A stretch of DNA of 64,000 nucleotides from Candidatus Brocadia sinica JPN1. Its GTDB lineage: Bacteria > Planctomycetota > Brocadiia > Brocadiales > Brocadiaceae. The notes below the pieces were generated by a model, which did not search any database, was not told the DNA's origin, and saw nothing but the letters and a program-made list of their open reading frames with translations. Below are positions 26,941 to 35,059 of the stretch, piece after piece. Position numbers and translations under genes: made by a program. The stretch's first letter is position 1. Every line of letters begins with the position of its first letter. The stretch lies in contig NZ_BAFN01000001.1 in NCBI RefSeq assembly GCF_000949635.1, forward strand, positions 620,001 to 684,000, in the 5' to 3' direction.

Positions 26941-27155
26941 GCTATTTCCATAAATTGCATTTTTATAAGTAGTTATAACAGAGTCCTAACTATAATATAA
27001 AAATACACCTCCAGTGGAAGAGACATTACAGAGGAATGTATTTCCTACCTCATGTAGAATAACTTGCGTATACTATATTGTTACGTGATATAAAAATACG
27101 GCACGTTTTTCAAATTCATCTTTCATTATCAACAGATACTTTCTATACTGAAAAG

Positions 27156-28064
27156 ATGACTATCAAAATCGAACTGAGTACAATGTGTTTTTACCATGGT
27201 GACGTCCTTGCAAAGATCAAGCGATGCAGGAACCTAATTGAATCACACGGCTATGAATTTGCCCTTCAGTTGCATAATTCTATTACCAATGACTTGTACA
27301 ACAAAATTAAGGGTCTTGATGCCATGTTTACTATGCATGCACCTATACTCTCAGACCACTTTATCAATCTGGCAAACGATGACTTCCCTACCATCCTTGC
27401 ATCATTTCAAAACACCGCTTCTGTTATGCAATCCTTGCAAAGCACTGTCGCGCTATTTCACGGTTTTTTTATGACCCAGAAACCTATTAAAAATGACCCT
27501 GCCAATTACAGCAAGGTCTTAAGTGACGCAATCGACAATAAATATCGATTAAAAGATACACGTGTTATGGATCCCGCATTTCTGAAAACCGAAGAGTACA
27601 GAAATTATCAAAACACCGTAAAAAAAAATATGAGACTGCTAAGAGAAAGGTATCCATCATACACTCTTTGCGTGGAAAATGACTTTCCTGGCATTGGCAA
27701 TGGAAACCAAACACCTGCACACCTAATCTATCTTGATTGTCCGATTTGGCTCGATATAGGCCATCTATGGGCATCAGCCATTTTAAACAAGTTTGATTTT
27801 TACGCAGGACTTGACGCGGTTTGTAAGCAATGTCAGGTAATCGGTGTCCATATAAATACCAATAGAACCCCGCTCAATTGGAATCTGAAATACCCAGACG
27901 GTGACACACACTCGCATCTCTCTCAAGGATATGATATGGACATGAATAAAATTATCTCACTCCTTAAAAAAAATCGGGTTACTCACTATACCATTGAGGT
28001 GATTGACGGAGACGTGGAAGACATACATTTTTTTATCGAAACGTATCACTCCGTCAATCAATAA
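27156..28064 (+). CDS. Xylose-isomerase-like TIM-barrel protein
   Basis: From ATG 27156, 302 aa; the 26-residue upstream extension to 27078 is not family-like. Pattern of the AP endonuclease 2/sugar isomerase TIM barrel: short strands each ending in a possible metal ligand, seen in TMHAPIL, ALFHGFF, LCVENDFPG, WLDIGHLWA, VIGVHINTN and HSHLSQG. Metal-dependent epimerase, isomerase or nuclease activity is possible; the substrate cannot be told. Standing alone between unrelated genes. Divergent from the hypothetical gene on the left (215-bp gap). Confidence 0.65.
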   Translation: MTIKIELSTMCFYHGDVLAKIKRCRNLIESHGYEFALQLHNSITNDLYNKIKGLDAMFTMHAPILSDHFINLANDDFPTILASFQNTASVMQSLQSTVALFHGFFMTQKPIKNDPANYSKVLSDAIDNKYRLKDTRVMDPAFLKTEEYRNYQNTVKKNMRLLRERYPSYTLCVENDFPGIGNGNQTPAHLIYLDCPIWLDIGHLWASAILNKFDFYAGLDAVCKQCQVIGVHINTNRTPLNWNLKYPDGDTHSHLSQGYDMDMNKIISLLKKNRVTHYTIEVIDGDVEDIHFFIETYHSVNQ

Positions 28065-28184
28065 ACTTGACAAAATAAAATTTATTTGTATTATCTTGTA
28101 CTAAATATGGTGTTACCACACAACATTGTCTTAATCTTACATCATAGCGGGGGGCAAGTATCCACGAGATCTTGAATTATTCCA

Positions 28185-29207
28185 TTGAAACCTGTTCATA
28201 AAATTCTTATTGCATCAGGCATCGCTATTTTCACCTTTTTGGTTATCATGGGGCCACTGACTTATAAAACCCTTGTTCCCGCCATGAAACACGAATTTAT
28301 GAACCACTTAATTTCTGTCAGGGAAATTAAAAAATTACAAATTCAAAATTTTTTCCATGAGAGATACGGAGATATTCATATCCTCTCGAAAAATCCCTTG
28401 GTTGTTCAAAGTTTACCACGGTTCTCAAATGCCTTTCAGTCTGGCGGGTTTAATGACTCTGCTTACAAACAAGTGGATACCTATTACGGTCCCCTCCTTG
28501 AACACTTCCTCAGACAACACGGATATAATAACATATTCTTAGTTGATACGGACGGGAATGTCGTCTTTGGAGTCAAAAGGGACGAATACCTCGGGACTAA
28601 TTTACGTACCGGAGAATACAGTTCTTTTTCTATCGGAGAAGTATTTAAAGAGGCATTAAATAATGTTAAATTCTCTGATTTGGCATGGTGCGAAGAGGCA
28701 AAAGATTTTATATTCATGGGGGCCGCTCCGGTATATGACCTCGCCAACAAACTTTTAGGTGTCGTTGTCGCAGAAACGCCCTATTCTACGATTGATGCCA
28801 TTTTATCACAGAGAGACGGGCTTGGAGAGACAGGTGAGATTTATATTGTAGGTGATGATAATTTCATGCGATCGAAATCGAGGTTTTTAACACAGAATAC
28901 CATTCTAAAACTTGAAATCAATACAAAGGCTACCCAAGATGCTTTTCGCGGGAACACCGATATTCAAATTGTAAAGGACTACCGGAATATCCCTGTACTT
29001 AGCGCATATACCCCGCTCGATAATCTGAAAGATGTGGCGTGGGTACTCTTGATAGAAATTGATGTAAAAGAGGCATTTTATCCGATTCTCGCTCTTAAAA
29101 CAAACCTGATTATTATTGGCACAATAATTGGCGGTATTACCGGTATATATCTCTATTTCACCCTCCGGAAAAAACGTGTAAGAAGTAATCTCTCAATGCC
29201 TTCGTAG
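28185..29207 (+). CDS. dCache-type membrane sensor without output domain
   Basis: 340 aa, start TTG 28185. Transmembrane segments ~9-29 and ~305-325 bracket an extracytoplasmic double-Cache region (~35-300) with the typical GLGETGEIYIVGDDNFMRS motif. Only ~15 residues follow the second membrane helix, so there is no HAMP, methyl-accepting, kinase or GGDEF domain. Its last 50 bp overlap the 3' end of the convergent gene (29158-30900). This looks like a receptor truncated at that junction, or a stand-alone ligand-binding sensor that needs a partner. The Cache domain of the hydrazine-synthase-linked kinase has a similar [10 protein letters not shown] motif. Confidence 0.7.
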   Translation: MKPVHKILIASGIAIFTFLVIMGPLTYKTLVPAMKHEFMNHLISVREIKKLQIQNFFHERYGDIHILSKNPLVVQSLPRFSNAFQSGGFNDSAYKQVDTYYGPLLEHFLRQHGYNNIFLVDTDGNVVFGVKRDEYLGTNLRTGEYSSFSIGEVFKEALNNVKFSDLAWCEEAKDFIFMGAAPVYDLANKLLGVVVAETPYSTIDAILSQRDGLGETGEIYIVGDDNFMRSKSRFLTQNTILKLEINTKATQDAFRGNTDIQIVKDYRNIPVLSAYTPLDNLKDVAWVLLIEIDVKEAFYPILALKTNLIIIGTIIGGITGIYLYFTLRKKRVRSNLSMPS

Positions 29208-30900
29208 GATATATGCAAACGGGATATTCCCGGAATTGTATGACTTCATTATGGGCAAGTTTTCCTCTAACGGTATCTATTTTTTTCCGTTTCCTTTGAA
29301 GTTCGGTGTCTATTTTAGCCAGATTTAATTTATTCAATTCTTTGATTTGATTAAAATAACATCTTTTCTCCTCTTTGCTCATAATCGACATCATCGCTAA
29401 CAGCTTTTCCTTTTCCTTCACTCTTTTTACAAATTCTGTATCATTCTGTGTTTCTTTTGAAGCATACCGCTCTGGATTATAACTCATGTCCTTCAGTTCA
29501 TGTTGAAGGACTTGCAAAATTCTGATATCTAAACCAAATGTATCCAATGGCAAAAACAAGGTAGTAGAAATTGTTACAAAGGTTGGAGGGTCAATACCAA
29601 AAAATTCTTTCATAATTTCATCAGTAATCGTATCGTATTTTGCCCCTCCAATCCCGTGAATAAAAACGTCTGAAAAGAATAACCGGGAAAACAGAGTCGT
29701 CGTAATCGCCCGCGGACGTATCTTCATTTGGCCTTCCTTCAATGCTTTTAATCTCGCTATATTATTTTTAGTCCCGTCGCTTTTTTTCAGAGTAACTACA
29801 ACATCCACTCCATTGGTAACTTTTATTAATTCCCCTTCCCTCATCATGTAACACTTACCTCTCTGTCCCCCTGCTTTCCATATCCAAAAGGGTAACTCAA
29901 CTAAATTCGCCGTAATTTTCAAGTCCGGCAGCGGATTTACCTTTGAACGAACTTTGTGGATACTACGGTATTCAGCCAACTTCCCGTTGTAGATTTTAGC
30001 AAACCACTCTGCCTCATAGAAAACGTGCAATAAAAAATGATAAAAACCGTCCACATCACACATCCAGGAAACGGGCACTTCAAGATTGCCACGACAAAAG
30101 TCCACCTCCAACGCACATCTTGCAGCCGTTAACAAACCCACCATGTCAACACAACCTTTTTGATACCACTCTAATATGCGGTTGATAAAAGTCTCAAACG
30201 CGGACTGCATAGACTCGACGGTTGTTTTTATCTTTTCATCGAAAAGATTTTTTTTCAGCAGGTTTAAAACTTCCTCTTTGAATTTGAGTATCGTTTCAGG
30301 GCCGTCAAATACGATCTCTTCATATGCCATATGGCTCTTCTCTTTTACAAACGACACCTTCTGAATAGTTGCCTGTTTTTCCGATAACATTGGTACATAT
30401 ATAAAACCCATATTACATGTATCGTTGTCTACAATCATGTTTACGCCAACGCCACCCAGCTTACCAGCTAAATATTGCGTAAGATGATTCTTGATCCACA
30501 CCCCCGGATAATACAGAATGGGTTCGTGACCCGTCTGGATAATCGGAATACTTTTGATTGCTTCATAATCCAAGTCCAACCCTCTCATGGCTAATTTATC
30601 CTGTGCTCTATACCATGATGCATCTTTTTGGCTACTATTCCGCACATACAGACATGGCCCAGACACACTCTTTTGAAGCAGAGATTGAATCCCCACCGTA
30701 TAATTTGCGGCCATACGTAATACTTCCTCACGGGTTTTATCTCGCAATATCTGAAAAGGAATGCCATTCATTTCGAATTTGTAATTATGTATCTTCTGCC
30801 GATTTTCATGTACCAAATCTGGTATACGATCTATTGCTGGATCAACAAAGACTTCCTTGTCATTTTCCGGCACTTTATAGGTAATATTTTTCATTGCCAT
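29158..30900 (-). CDS. Large conserved protein, possibly distant BshC-like
   Basis: 580 aa, soluble. Conserved-looking blocks: PIIQTGHEPILYYPGVWIKN (residues ~118-137), RAITTTLFSRLFFSDVFIHG and IGGAKYDTITDEIM in the middle, and a Lys-rich coiled-coil region before the C-terminus. I recall similar proteins in planctomycetes carrying TGHQPELFHPGVW and FIHGIGGAKYD patterns, without an assigned function. The GHxPxLxxPG pattern and the trailing coiled coil are reminiscent of BshC (bacillithiol synthesis), but I could not confirm this. Two ATGs lie at the start (30900 and 30894). Confidence 0.6.
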   Translation of the reverse strand: MAMKNITYKVPENDKEVFVDPAIDRIPDLVHENRQKIHNYKFEMNGIPFQILRDKTREEVLRMAANYTVGIQSLLQKSVSGPCLYVRNSSQKDASWYRAQDKLAMRGLDLDYEAIKSIPIIQTGHEPILYYPGVWIKNHLTQYLAGKLGGVGVNMIVDNDTCNMGFIYVPMLSEKQATIQKVSFVKEKSHMAYEEIVFDGPETILKFKEEVLNLLKKNLFDEKIKTTVESMQSAFETFINRILEWYQKGCVDMVGLLTAARCALEVDFCRGNLEVPVSWMCDVDGFYHFLLHVFYEAEWFAKIYNGKLAEYRSIHKVRSKVNPLPDLKITANLVELPFWIWKAGGQRGKCYMMREGELIKVTNGVDVVVTLKKSDGTKNNIARLKALKEGQMKIRPRAITTTLFSRLFFSDVFIHGIGGAKYDTITDEIMKEFFGIDPPTFVTISTTLFLPLDTFGLDIRILQVLQHELKDMSYNPERYASKETQNDTEFVKRVKEKEKLLAMMSIMSKEEKRCYFNQIKELNKLNLAKIDTELQRKRKKIDTVRGKLAHNEVIQFREYPVCIYPTKALRDYFLHVFSGG

Positions 30901-31051
30901 TTTTGGTTAATTTTGATTAAGTAGGGCAACTTAATGACTGCTTGGGTTTTTCCTTTTAATAAACAATGCAATGCAGCACAACAAATAGTTAGTGCGGCCA
31001 CGACACAACCAAATTAACCCTCTCTTTACTTTATTGCAAAGGGGAAATGAA

Positions 31052-31077
31052 GTAAGGCGAACTTAAGTTCGCTTTAC
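31052..31077. repeat. Near-perfect 26-bp palindrome
   Basis: GTAAGGCGAACTTAAGTTCG plus CTTTAC reads as a palindrome with a single G-T pair and a perfect 16-bp core (31057-31072). It lies in the 589-bp gap 30901-31489. That gap otherwise holds low-complexity A/T-rich sequence, a possible 54-residue ORF at 31240-31401 and the attC-like site. Confidence 0.55.
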
Positions 31078-31239
31078 AGTGTAGTGGAAAACTTGCAAAA
31101 AAGATGTTTTTTACAAAGTAATAGTATAATACTGGATGCACGGTACGAGACGCAAGATAATAGAAGATAAAAACGAAAACTGAATTATACACTAAATAAA
31201 AGCATCGTAGCGCGATATATCATATTTTGGAATAAAGAC

Positions 31240-31401
31240 AATGTTGATTGTGAATCTTAATGAAATCCTGTTCTGGACTGAAAGAGAAGATTTGGAAAGT
31301 GACGAAACGTCTAGCAGGCACCCGCTTGGAACAGAGACGTTTGCCGGACAGCTTGCAGAGTTGATACTTCCAGGACTTACCACAATAACATGGCTGGTTT
31401 G
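31240..31401 (+). other. Short ORF, likely relic
   Basis: ATG 31240 opens 53 codons; the product contains NEILFWTEREDLESDETSS and LAELILPGLTTITW, which is protein-like. It lacks a ribosome-binding site and ends three bases before the attC-like core. It may be the remains of a longer gene cut at the integron boundary. I do not recognise the family. Confidence 0.3.
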
Positions 31402-31403
31402 AT

Positions 31404-31495
31404 ACTTAACGCTTATTTGTTTATGGTTAAGGTTTATCGATAAAGCTCACTGGCGGCAATGGAGCACAGAGGGCCGGTGCAGCGCGTTGTTAGGT
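31404..31495 (-). repeat. attC-like recombination site of cassette 2
   Basis: On the minus strand the site runs from ACCTAAC (fits RYYYAAC) at 31495-31489 to GTTAAGT (fits GTTRRRY) at 31410-31404, 92 bp. The toxin stop codon TAA lies inside the first core, as in many integron cassettes. The inner sequence is partly self-complementary but less regular than cassette 1. Confidence 0.65.
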
Positions 31496-31786
31496 TCTGA
31501 TTCTATTAATCCAATACATTGGTTCACGGTGTAAGTGTGCAATAGCGATAACATAAATATGGTCTTTTTCAATGGAGTATAATACTTTGTAAGGAAACTT
31601 ATGAAGAATATGCCTTCTAATGTTTTCACTTTCTTGAGAACCAATTTCTGGCATTTTTTTGATTATATTAATGGCTCTTTTGACTTCTTGTTCAAATCTT
31701 TTTCCTAAACCTGTTACTTCAATTTCATAATATTCTTTTCCATCATCAAATTCTTTTTTGGCCAATTCATCGAATATCACTCTCAT
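31490..31786 (-). CDS. RelE/ParE-family toxin
   Basis: 98 aa. Typical ParE-like start MRVIFDELAKKEFDDGKEYY, middle LGKRFEQEVKRAINIIKKMPE, and C-terminal RRHILHKFPYKVLYSIE with IYVIAIAHLHREP, the usual arginine/histidine-rich strand. ParE toxins poison DNA gyrase, while RelE relatives cut mRNA on the ribosome; the choice cannot be made here. The antitoxin gene lies 5 bp upstream on the same strand. Located in an integron cassette, where such modules stabilise arrays. Confidence 0.88.
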   Translation of the reverse strand: MRVIFDELAKKEFDDGKEYYEIEVTGLGKRFEQEVKRAINIIKKMPEIGSQESENIRRHILHKFPYKVLYSIEKDHIYVIAIAHLHREPMYWINRIRT

Positions 31787-31791
31787 AAAGC

Positions 31792-31995
31792 TTATCTAAA
31801 TACCTCTTCTGCAGGTATCCCTTTTGTTTTACCGGCTCTGTAATCTTTAAGTCTGGACTCAGCTTCCTGTATCCATTTTTTTGATATCTCCGGATCTGGT
31901 TTATCTAAGCTGGTTACCAAAGCCTCAATTAATATAATTTTGTCCTGCGGTTTTAATTCCAATGCTTTTTCGATTAATGCGTTATTAACTGACAT
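31792..31995 (-). CDS. Putative addiction-module antitoxin component
   Basis: 67 aa, matching the short TIGR02574-type addiction module component: N-terminal ALIEKALELKPQDKIILIEA, then SLDKPDPEISKKWIQEAESR and a basic RAGKTKGIPAEEVF tail. It lies directly before the ParE-like toxin. It should neutralise the toxin and may repress the pair. Confidence 0.82.
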   Translation of the reverse strand: MSVNNALIEKALELKPQDKIILIEALVTSLDKPDPEISKKWIQEAESRLKDYRAGKTKGIPAEEVFR

Positions 31996-32024
31996 AATTG
32001 TATTCCTTTCTATTTATTTTTTAC

Positions 32025-32104
32025 ACTTAACGTGGAGAGCACGGGCGCCGCGTAGCGGCGTCCCAGGCCAACTTTAGTTGGCCGAGTGGCTTGACTTGTT
32101 AATC
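32025..32104 (-). repeat. attC-like recombination site of cassette 1
   Basis: On the minus strand the site runs from GATTAAC (32104-32098; one base off RYYYAAC) to GTTAAGT (32031-32025; fits GTTRRRY), about 80 bp. Between them are two strong palindromes, GGCCAACTAAAGTTGGCC and GACGCCGCTACGCGGCGCC. The single-stranded fold is the same as classical 59-base elements. The GNAT stop codon TAA lies within the first core. Confidence 0.75.
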
Positions 32105-32620
32105 GTCTACGGGACTAAATGGTGTATCAAGTAGCAACTGATAAAAAGCCAAATCTAGCCAACGCCCAAACTTAAAACCTACCTGTGGCAAAGTACCGAC
32201 TAGCCTAAATCCTAATTTCTCATGCAATACGACACTGGCGACGTTTTTTGCATCAATACCACCAATAAGTGAGTGATATTGCTGCTCCCTAGCAATTTCA
32301 ATTAGTCGCCTCATTAGAAATAAACCGATACCTTTTCCTCTATGATCCTTATGTATATATACCGAGTGTTCCACCGTATATTTATATGCAGGCCACGCGC
32401 GAAATGTTCCGTAGGAGGCAAAGCCTAGCAATGTTCTATCGTCATCCACACAACCAATAACAGGAAATTTATTTTTAGCTTTAACCGAAAACCAATTTTC
32501 CATGCTCTCAATACTACGCGCCTTATAGTCATATAACGCCGTAGAATTGGCTATTGCTTCATTCAGTATTTCAAGAACGGAAACTGCATGCTTTTCGAAT
32601 GAGCAATCTACAAGTTGCAT
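32099..32620 (-). CDS. GNAT-family N-acetyltransferase (cassette gene)
   Basis: From ATG 32620, 173 aa; the ORF extends to TTG 32677, but those residues cover the attI-like core. Family elements: LEILNEAIANSTALYDYKAR at the N-terminus, YTVEHSVYIHKDHRGKGIG (acetyl-CoA pyrophosphate loop RGKGIG), and the C-terminal VVLHEKLGFRLVGTLPQVG. The pattern is that of phosphinothricin/methionine sulfoximine acetyltransferases, common integron cassettes. A substrate is not assignable. It ends inside an attC-like site and is transcribed away from the integrase gene. Confidence 0.88.
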   Translation of the reverse strand: MQLVDCSFEKHAVSVLEILNEAIANSTALYDYKARSIESMENWFSVKAKNKFPVIGCVDDDRTLLGFASYGTFRAWPAYKYTVEHSVYIHKDHRGKGIGLFLMRRLIEIAREQQYHSLIGGIDAKNVASVVLHEKLGFRLVGTLPQVGFKFGRWLDLAFYQLLLDTPFSPVDD

Positions 32621-32668
32621 ATGAACTCTCAAATGACGATTAACAATATTATTAACAAGTTTTCTTTT

Positions 32669-32675
32669 ATCTAAC
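32669..32675 (-). other. attI-like core site
   Basis: GTTAGAT (minus strand) fits GTTRRRY and lies between the integrase start (32800) and the first cassette. The flanking CTTGTTAAC / GTTAACAAG repeats could be integrase-binding sites. A consensus this short cannot prove an attI. Confidence 0.45.
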
Positions 32676-32799
32676 AAACAGCACAGCGTAAGTCAAGGAA
32701 TAATTGACATAAATGTAGACATATAAAATTTTCGTTACTATAATTCTAACTTGTTAACATTACAAATTGAGTGATATCAAGAAAGTAGGATAAGTATTC

Positions 32800-34222
32800 A
32801 TGCTCAATATTCCTGCCGCTTTATTTACTAAATATAGTCTCTTGCTGAATAAAAAATCGGTTCCAAATTCCCTTCATAATAATTATAAGAAGTGGTTGCG
32901 GTACTATCTTGATTTCTGCCATAAATACTGTCATGGGTATGCTGAGAGGGAATCCCTTAAACATTTCATGATCAAATTGCACGAGAAGAACCTGTCTCTT
33001 GCTATGCAGAAAGAGGCGGCAAGGGCCGTGGAGTTTTATTATGAGATGCTGGGAAACAACCCTCACCCTGTCCCTCTCCCTGAGGGAGAGGGAAGTATTG
33101 GTAGTCATCTCCCCGTGAGGAGAGAGGGGTAATAATAAAGAAGGGGAATACGGGAGGGGTGCGGGCAAATCCGGAACAGGCTATTCCGCTCCTCTCCCCG
33201 TAAAAGAAGAGCAGAATACAGGTAAAGATGCGGGGGCGAAAGCGGAGGAGTTGCCAGCATTAGAGTGGGACACGGTTTACTCAGGCCTGTTTGCGGAGAT
33301 TAAGGTAAGGCATTATTCCCCGAAGACCTTGAGATCATATTCTACATGGGTGCGGAAGTTCCAAGCCTTTAGAAAAAGCAAGAAACCTTCTGATTTGAAT
33401 CCATCCGATGTGAAGGATTTCATACGCTTTCTGGCTGTGCAATGCCGCGTTTCGGCTTCTTCTCAGAACCAGGCGTTTAATGCCCTTTTGTTTTTATACA
33501 GACGAGTGCTAAAAACCGATTTTGGCGACCAGAGCGATAATGTGATGGCCAGACGGACCAGATATATGCCTGTTGTGCTGTCTCGGGAGGAAGTGGATTT
33601 GGTAATAGGCAACCTTAAGTATCCTTATGACCTTGTGGTTAGTCTTTTGTACGGTCGCGGCCTCCGGCTGTTTGAGTGCATGAAGCTCAGGCTGCACAAT
33701 TTTAATTTAGATGCAGGGATATTGACGGTGCATGACGGGAAGGGGAAGAAAGACAGGATTGTGCCGCTTCCAAGATCTATCGTTCCGCAAATTAAAAACC
33801 ATATTACCTATGTGACGGAACTGCATCAAAAAGACCTCGATGCCGGTTATACGGGAGCATTTGTTGAAGGACTTCTTAAAAAGAAGTATAAAAATATCGG
33901 GAAGGATCTGATCTGGCAGTGGTTCTTTCCGGCCAAGACATTGACGCTTGTCCCCGATGAGGGCAAATACAGGAGGTATCATCTCCATGAAACGCATGTG
34001 AATAAGGCGATACGGCGAGCTGTGAGGAAGGCAAAGATACTGAAGAGGGTGCCATCCCACACCTTTCGTCATAGTTTCGCAACCCATCTGTTGCAAGCTA
34101 ACTACGATATCCGCACCATTCAGGAGATGCTGGGGCACAGTGATGTAAGGACGACTATGATATACACTCATACGATCAAAAGCCAGACTGTCAAAGAGGT
34201 AAAAAGCCCGCTTGATTTCTGA
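32800..34222 (+). pseudogene. intI: Integron integrase (IntI-type tyrosine recombinase), disrupted
   Basis: Recombines attI and attC sites. Two frames make one gene: the N-terminal part 32800-33054 (NYKKWLRYYLDFCHKY, a SAM-like core-binding segment) and the main part from the open frame before 33251 to 34222. The main part has a second core-binding segment (YSPKTLRSYSTWVRKFQ) and a catalytic domain with Arg in LYGRGLRLFE, His-x-x-Arg SHTFRHSFATHLL, His/Tyr LGHSDVRTTMIYTHT, and the integron-specific patch YKNIGKDLIWQWFFPA. The linker 33060-33131 is a dispersed palindromic repeat; frames on its two sides do not join, and both meet stops (33116, 33130). Divergent from two cassettes. Main part alone (323 aa) might still fold. 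Confidence 0.85.
33060..33131. repeat. Dispersed palindromic repeat inside intI
   Basis: CCCTCTCCC, TGA loop, GGGAGAGGG form a 9-bp hairpin at 33072-33092, preceded by CCTCACCCTGT and followed by a second C/G-rich inverted pair (33109-33129). Translated, it gives NPHPVPLPEGEG, a peptide commonly annotated from this repeat type in many bacterial genomes. Confidence 0.75.
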
Positions 34223-34270
34223 TTATAGGGTAAGCTCCCCCCCTGAGTAATTAAGGGCTGCCATAGCTAA

Positions 34271-34483
34271 GTTTTAATTCAAAAAGTCATTACCACCAAC
34301 ATAGCGGTTGGCAATGACTTTTTACTTGGTACAGGGAAGCGACTTTCTGATGATGAAAACGGAGAATATGCAGACTTTGGTGAAGCAGAAAAGGAGGAAA
34401 AAATGTTTCCATTACCGGAAGATGTGGTAAGATTATTAACAATGCATTTAGGTGTATCAGATAAAAATTTAGAGGAGGCATAG
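34271..34483 (+). other. Open frame without a normal start, probable relic
   Basis: A frame of ~70 codons ends with TAG at 34481 and reads as sensible protein (FLLGTGKRLSDDENGEYADF, then EDVVRLLTMHLGVSDKNLEEA). It has no ATG/GTG/TTG before the Met at ~34403, and its first part overlaps the hairpin. Likely the 3' end of a lost gene upstream of the antitoxin. Family not recognised. Confidence 0.3.
34281..34323. terminator. Hairpin after the integrase gene
   Basis: AAAAAGTCATT (34281-34291) pairs with AATGACTTTTT (34313-34323), with further partial pairing inside. Ending in a T-run on both strands, it fits a bidirectional terminator 59 bp after the integrase stop. Confidence 0.6.
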
Positions 34484-34487
34484 AATA

Positions 34488-34703
34488 ATGGGCACAAAAA
34501 CTTTAAATAAATTAATCGAAGATTTTAGCCAGTTACCGTTAAAGGATAAGGAGTATGCGATAGATGTTATAAAGAAACAATTAACAGAGGCTAAAAGGGA
34601 TGCAATTGCGAAAAGAGCTAAAGAGGCTATGACTAATCTCAAAAAGAGACTGGTTAAAAGAGGAACTGTAAAAGATTTATATAAGAATTTAGAAGGGGAT
34701 TAG
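34488..34703 (+). CDS. Antitoxin-like small protein
   Basis: 71 aa from ATG 34488, with GAGGAGG upstream. Helical and strongly basic (KKQLTEAKRDAIAKRAKEAM, LKKRLVKRGTVKDLYKNLEGD). The start pattern TLNKLIEDFSQLPLKDKEYA resembles short addiction-module antitoxins that precede RelE-type toxins. Directly followed by a RelE-type toxin that has decayed. Confidence 0.6.
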   Translation: MGTKTLNKLIEDFSQLPLKDKEYAIDVIKKQLTEAKRDAIAKRAKEAMTNLKKRLVKRGTVKDLYKNLEGD

Positions 34704-34964
34704 AATAGCATGGGATCAGGGGTTCAAACGGATTTACAAAAAGAAGGTAAAATATAATGACGAACTTAAAAAGAAATTCTGAGAAGCTACAGCGTTATTT
34801 GCAAAAAACCCTTTTAATCCACGATTAAAACATATAAATTGGTAGGAAAACTTGAGGGCCTTTGGGCATTTAGCATTGGCTATGATTACAGAGTGGTTTT
34901 TAGGTTTATAGATGCTAAAGAAGTTTTGCTAATAGATGTTGGAACTCACGACGAAGTTTATTAA
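34699..34964 (+). pseudogene. RelE-type toxin, decayed
   Basis: The frame overlapping the antitoxin stop reads RIAWDQGFKRIYKKKVKYND, then KKKF and an in-frame TGA (34780) where the family has Trp. It continues with EATALFAKNPFNPRLK, then loses one A in an A-run near 34827-34830. The next frame carries the rest, GKLEGLWAFSIGYDYRVVFR and IDVGTHDEVY. There is no ATG at its start (ATT). A nonsense change plus a frameshift mean no functional toxin. Confidence 0.75.
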
Positions 34965-34970
34965 TTCACC

Positions 34971-35000
34971 ATAAAGACACAAAGGACGCAAAGAATAACC
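34971..35000. repeat. Dispersed repeat (ACCATAAAGACACAAAGGAC type)
   Basis: CACCATAAAGACACAAAGG followed by ACGCAAAGAA belongs to the same sequence class as the ACGCAAAGGGCGCAAA elements near 39840. These occur in intergenic spaces of many bacterial genomes and have no known role. It sits in the leader of guaA. Confidence 0.5.
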
Positions 35001-35059
35001 TTAAAACAAAAAGACAGAGAATTTATTTATAACAACTACTTTACGTTCAGGAAAATGAA

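Noticed and set aside
28065-28184. Possible promoter or small gene before the Cache sensor
   Set aside because: No convincing boxes, start codon or repeat found in the short gap.
33060-33131. Clustered C/G-rich repeats as a CRISPR array
   Set aside because: There is no regular repeat-spacer pattern and no cas gene; it is one dispersed palindromic repeat. No CRISPR array was found in the window.
34780-34782. In-frame TGA in the RelE-type toxin as recoding
   Set aside because: A further frameshift and a missing start codon in the same gene make decay the simpler reading.
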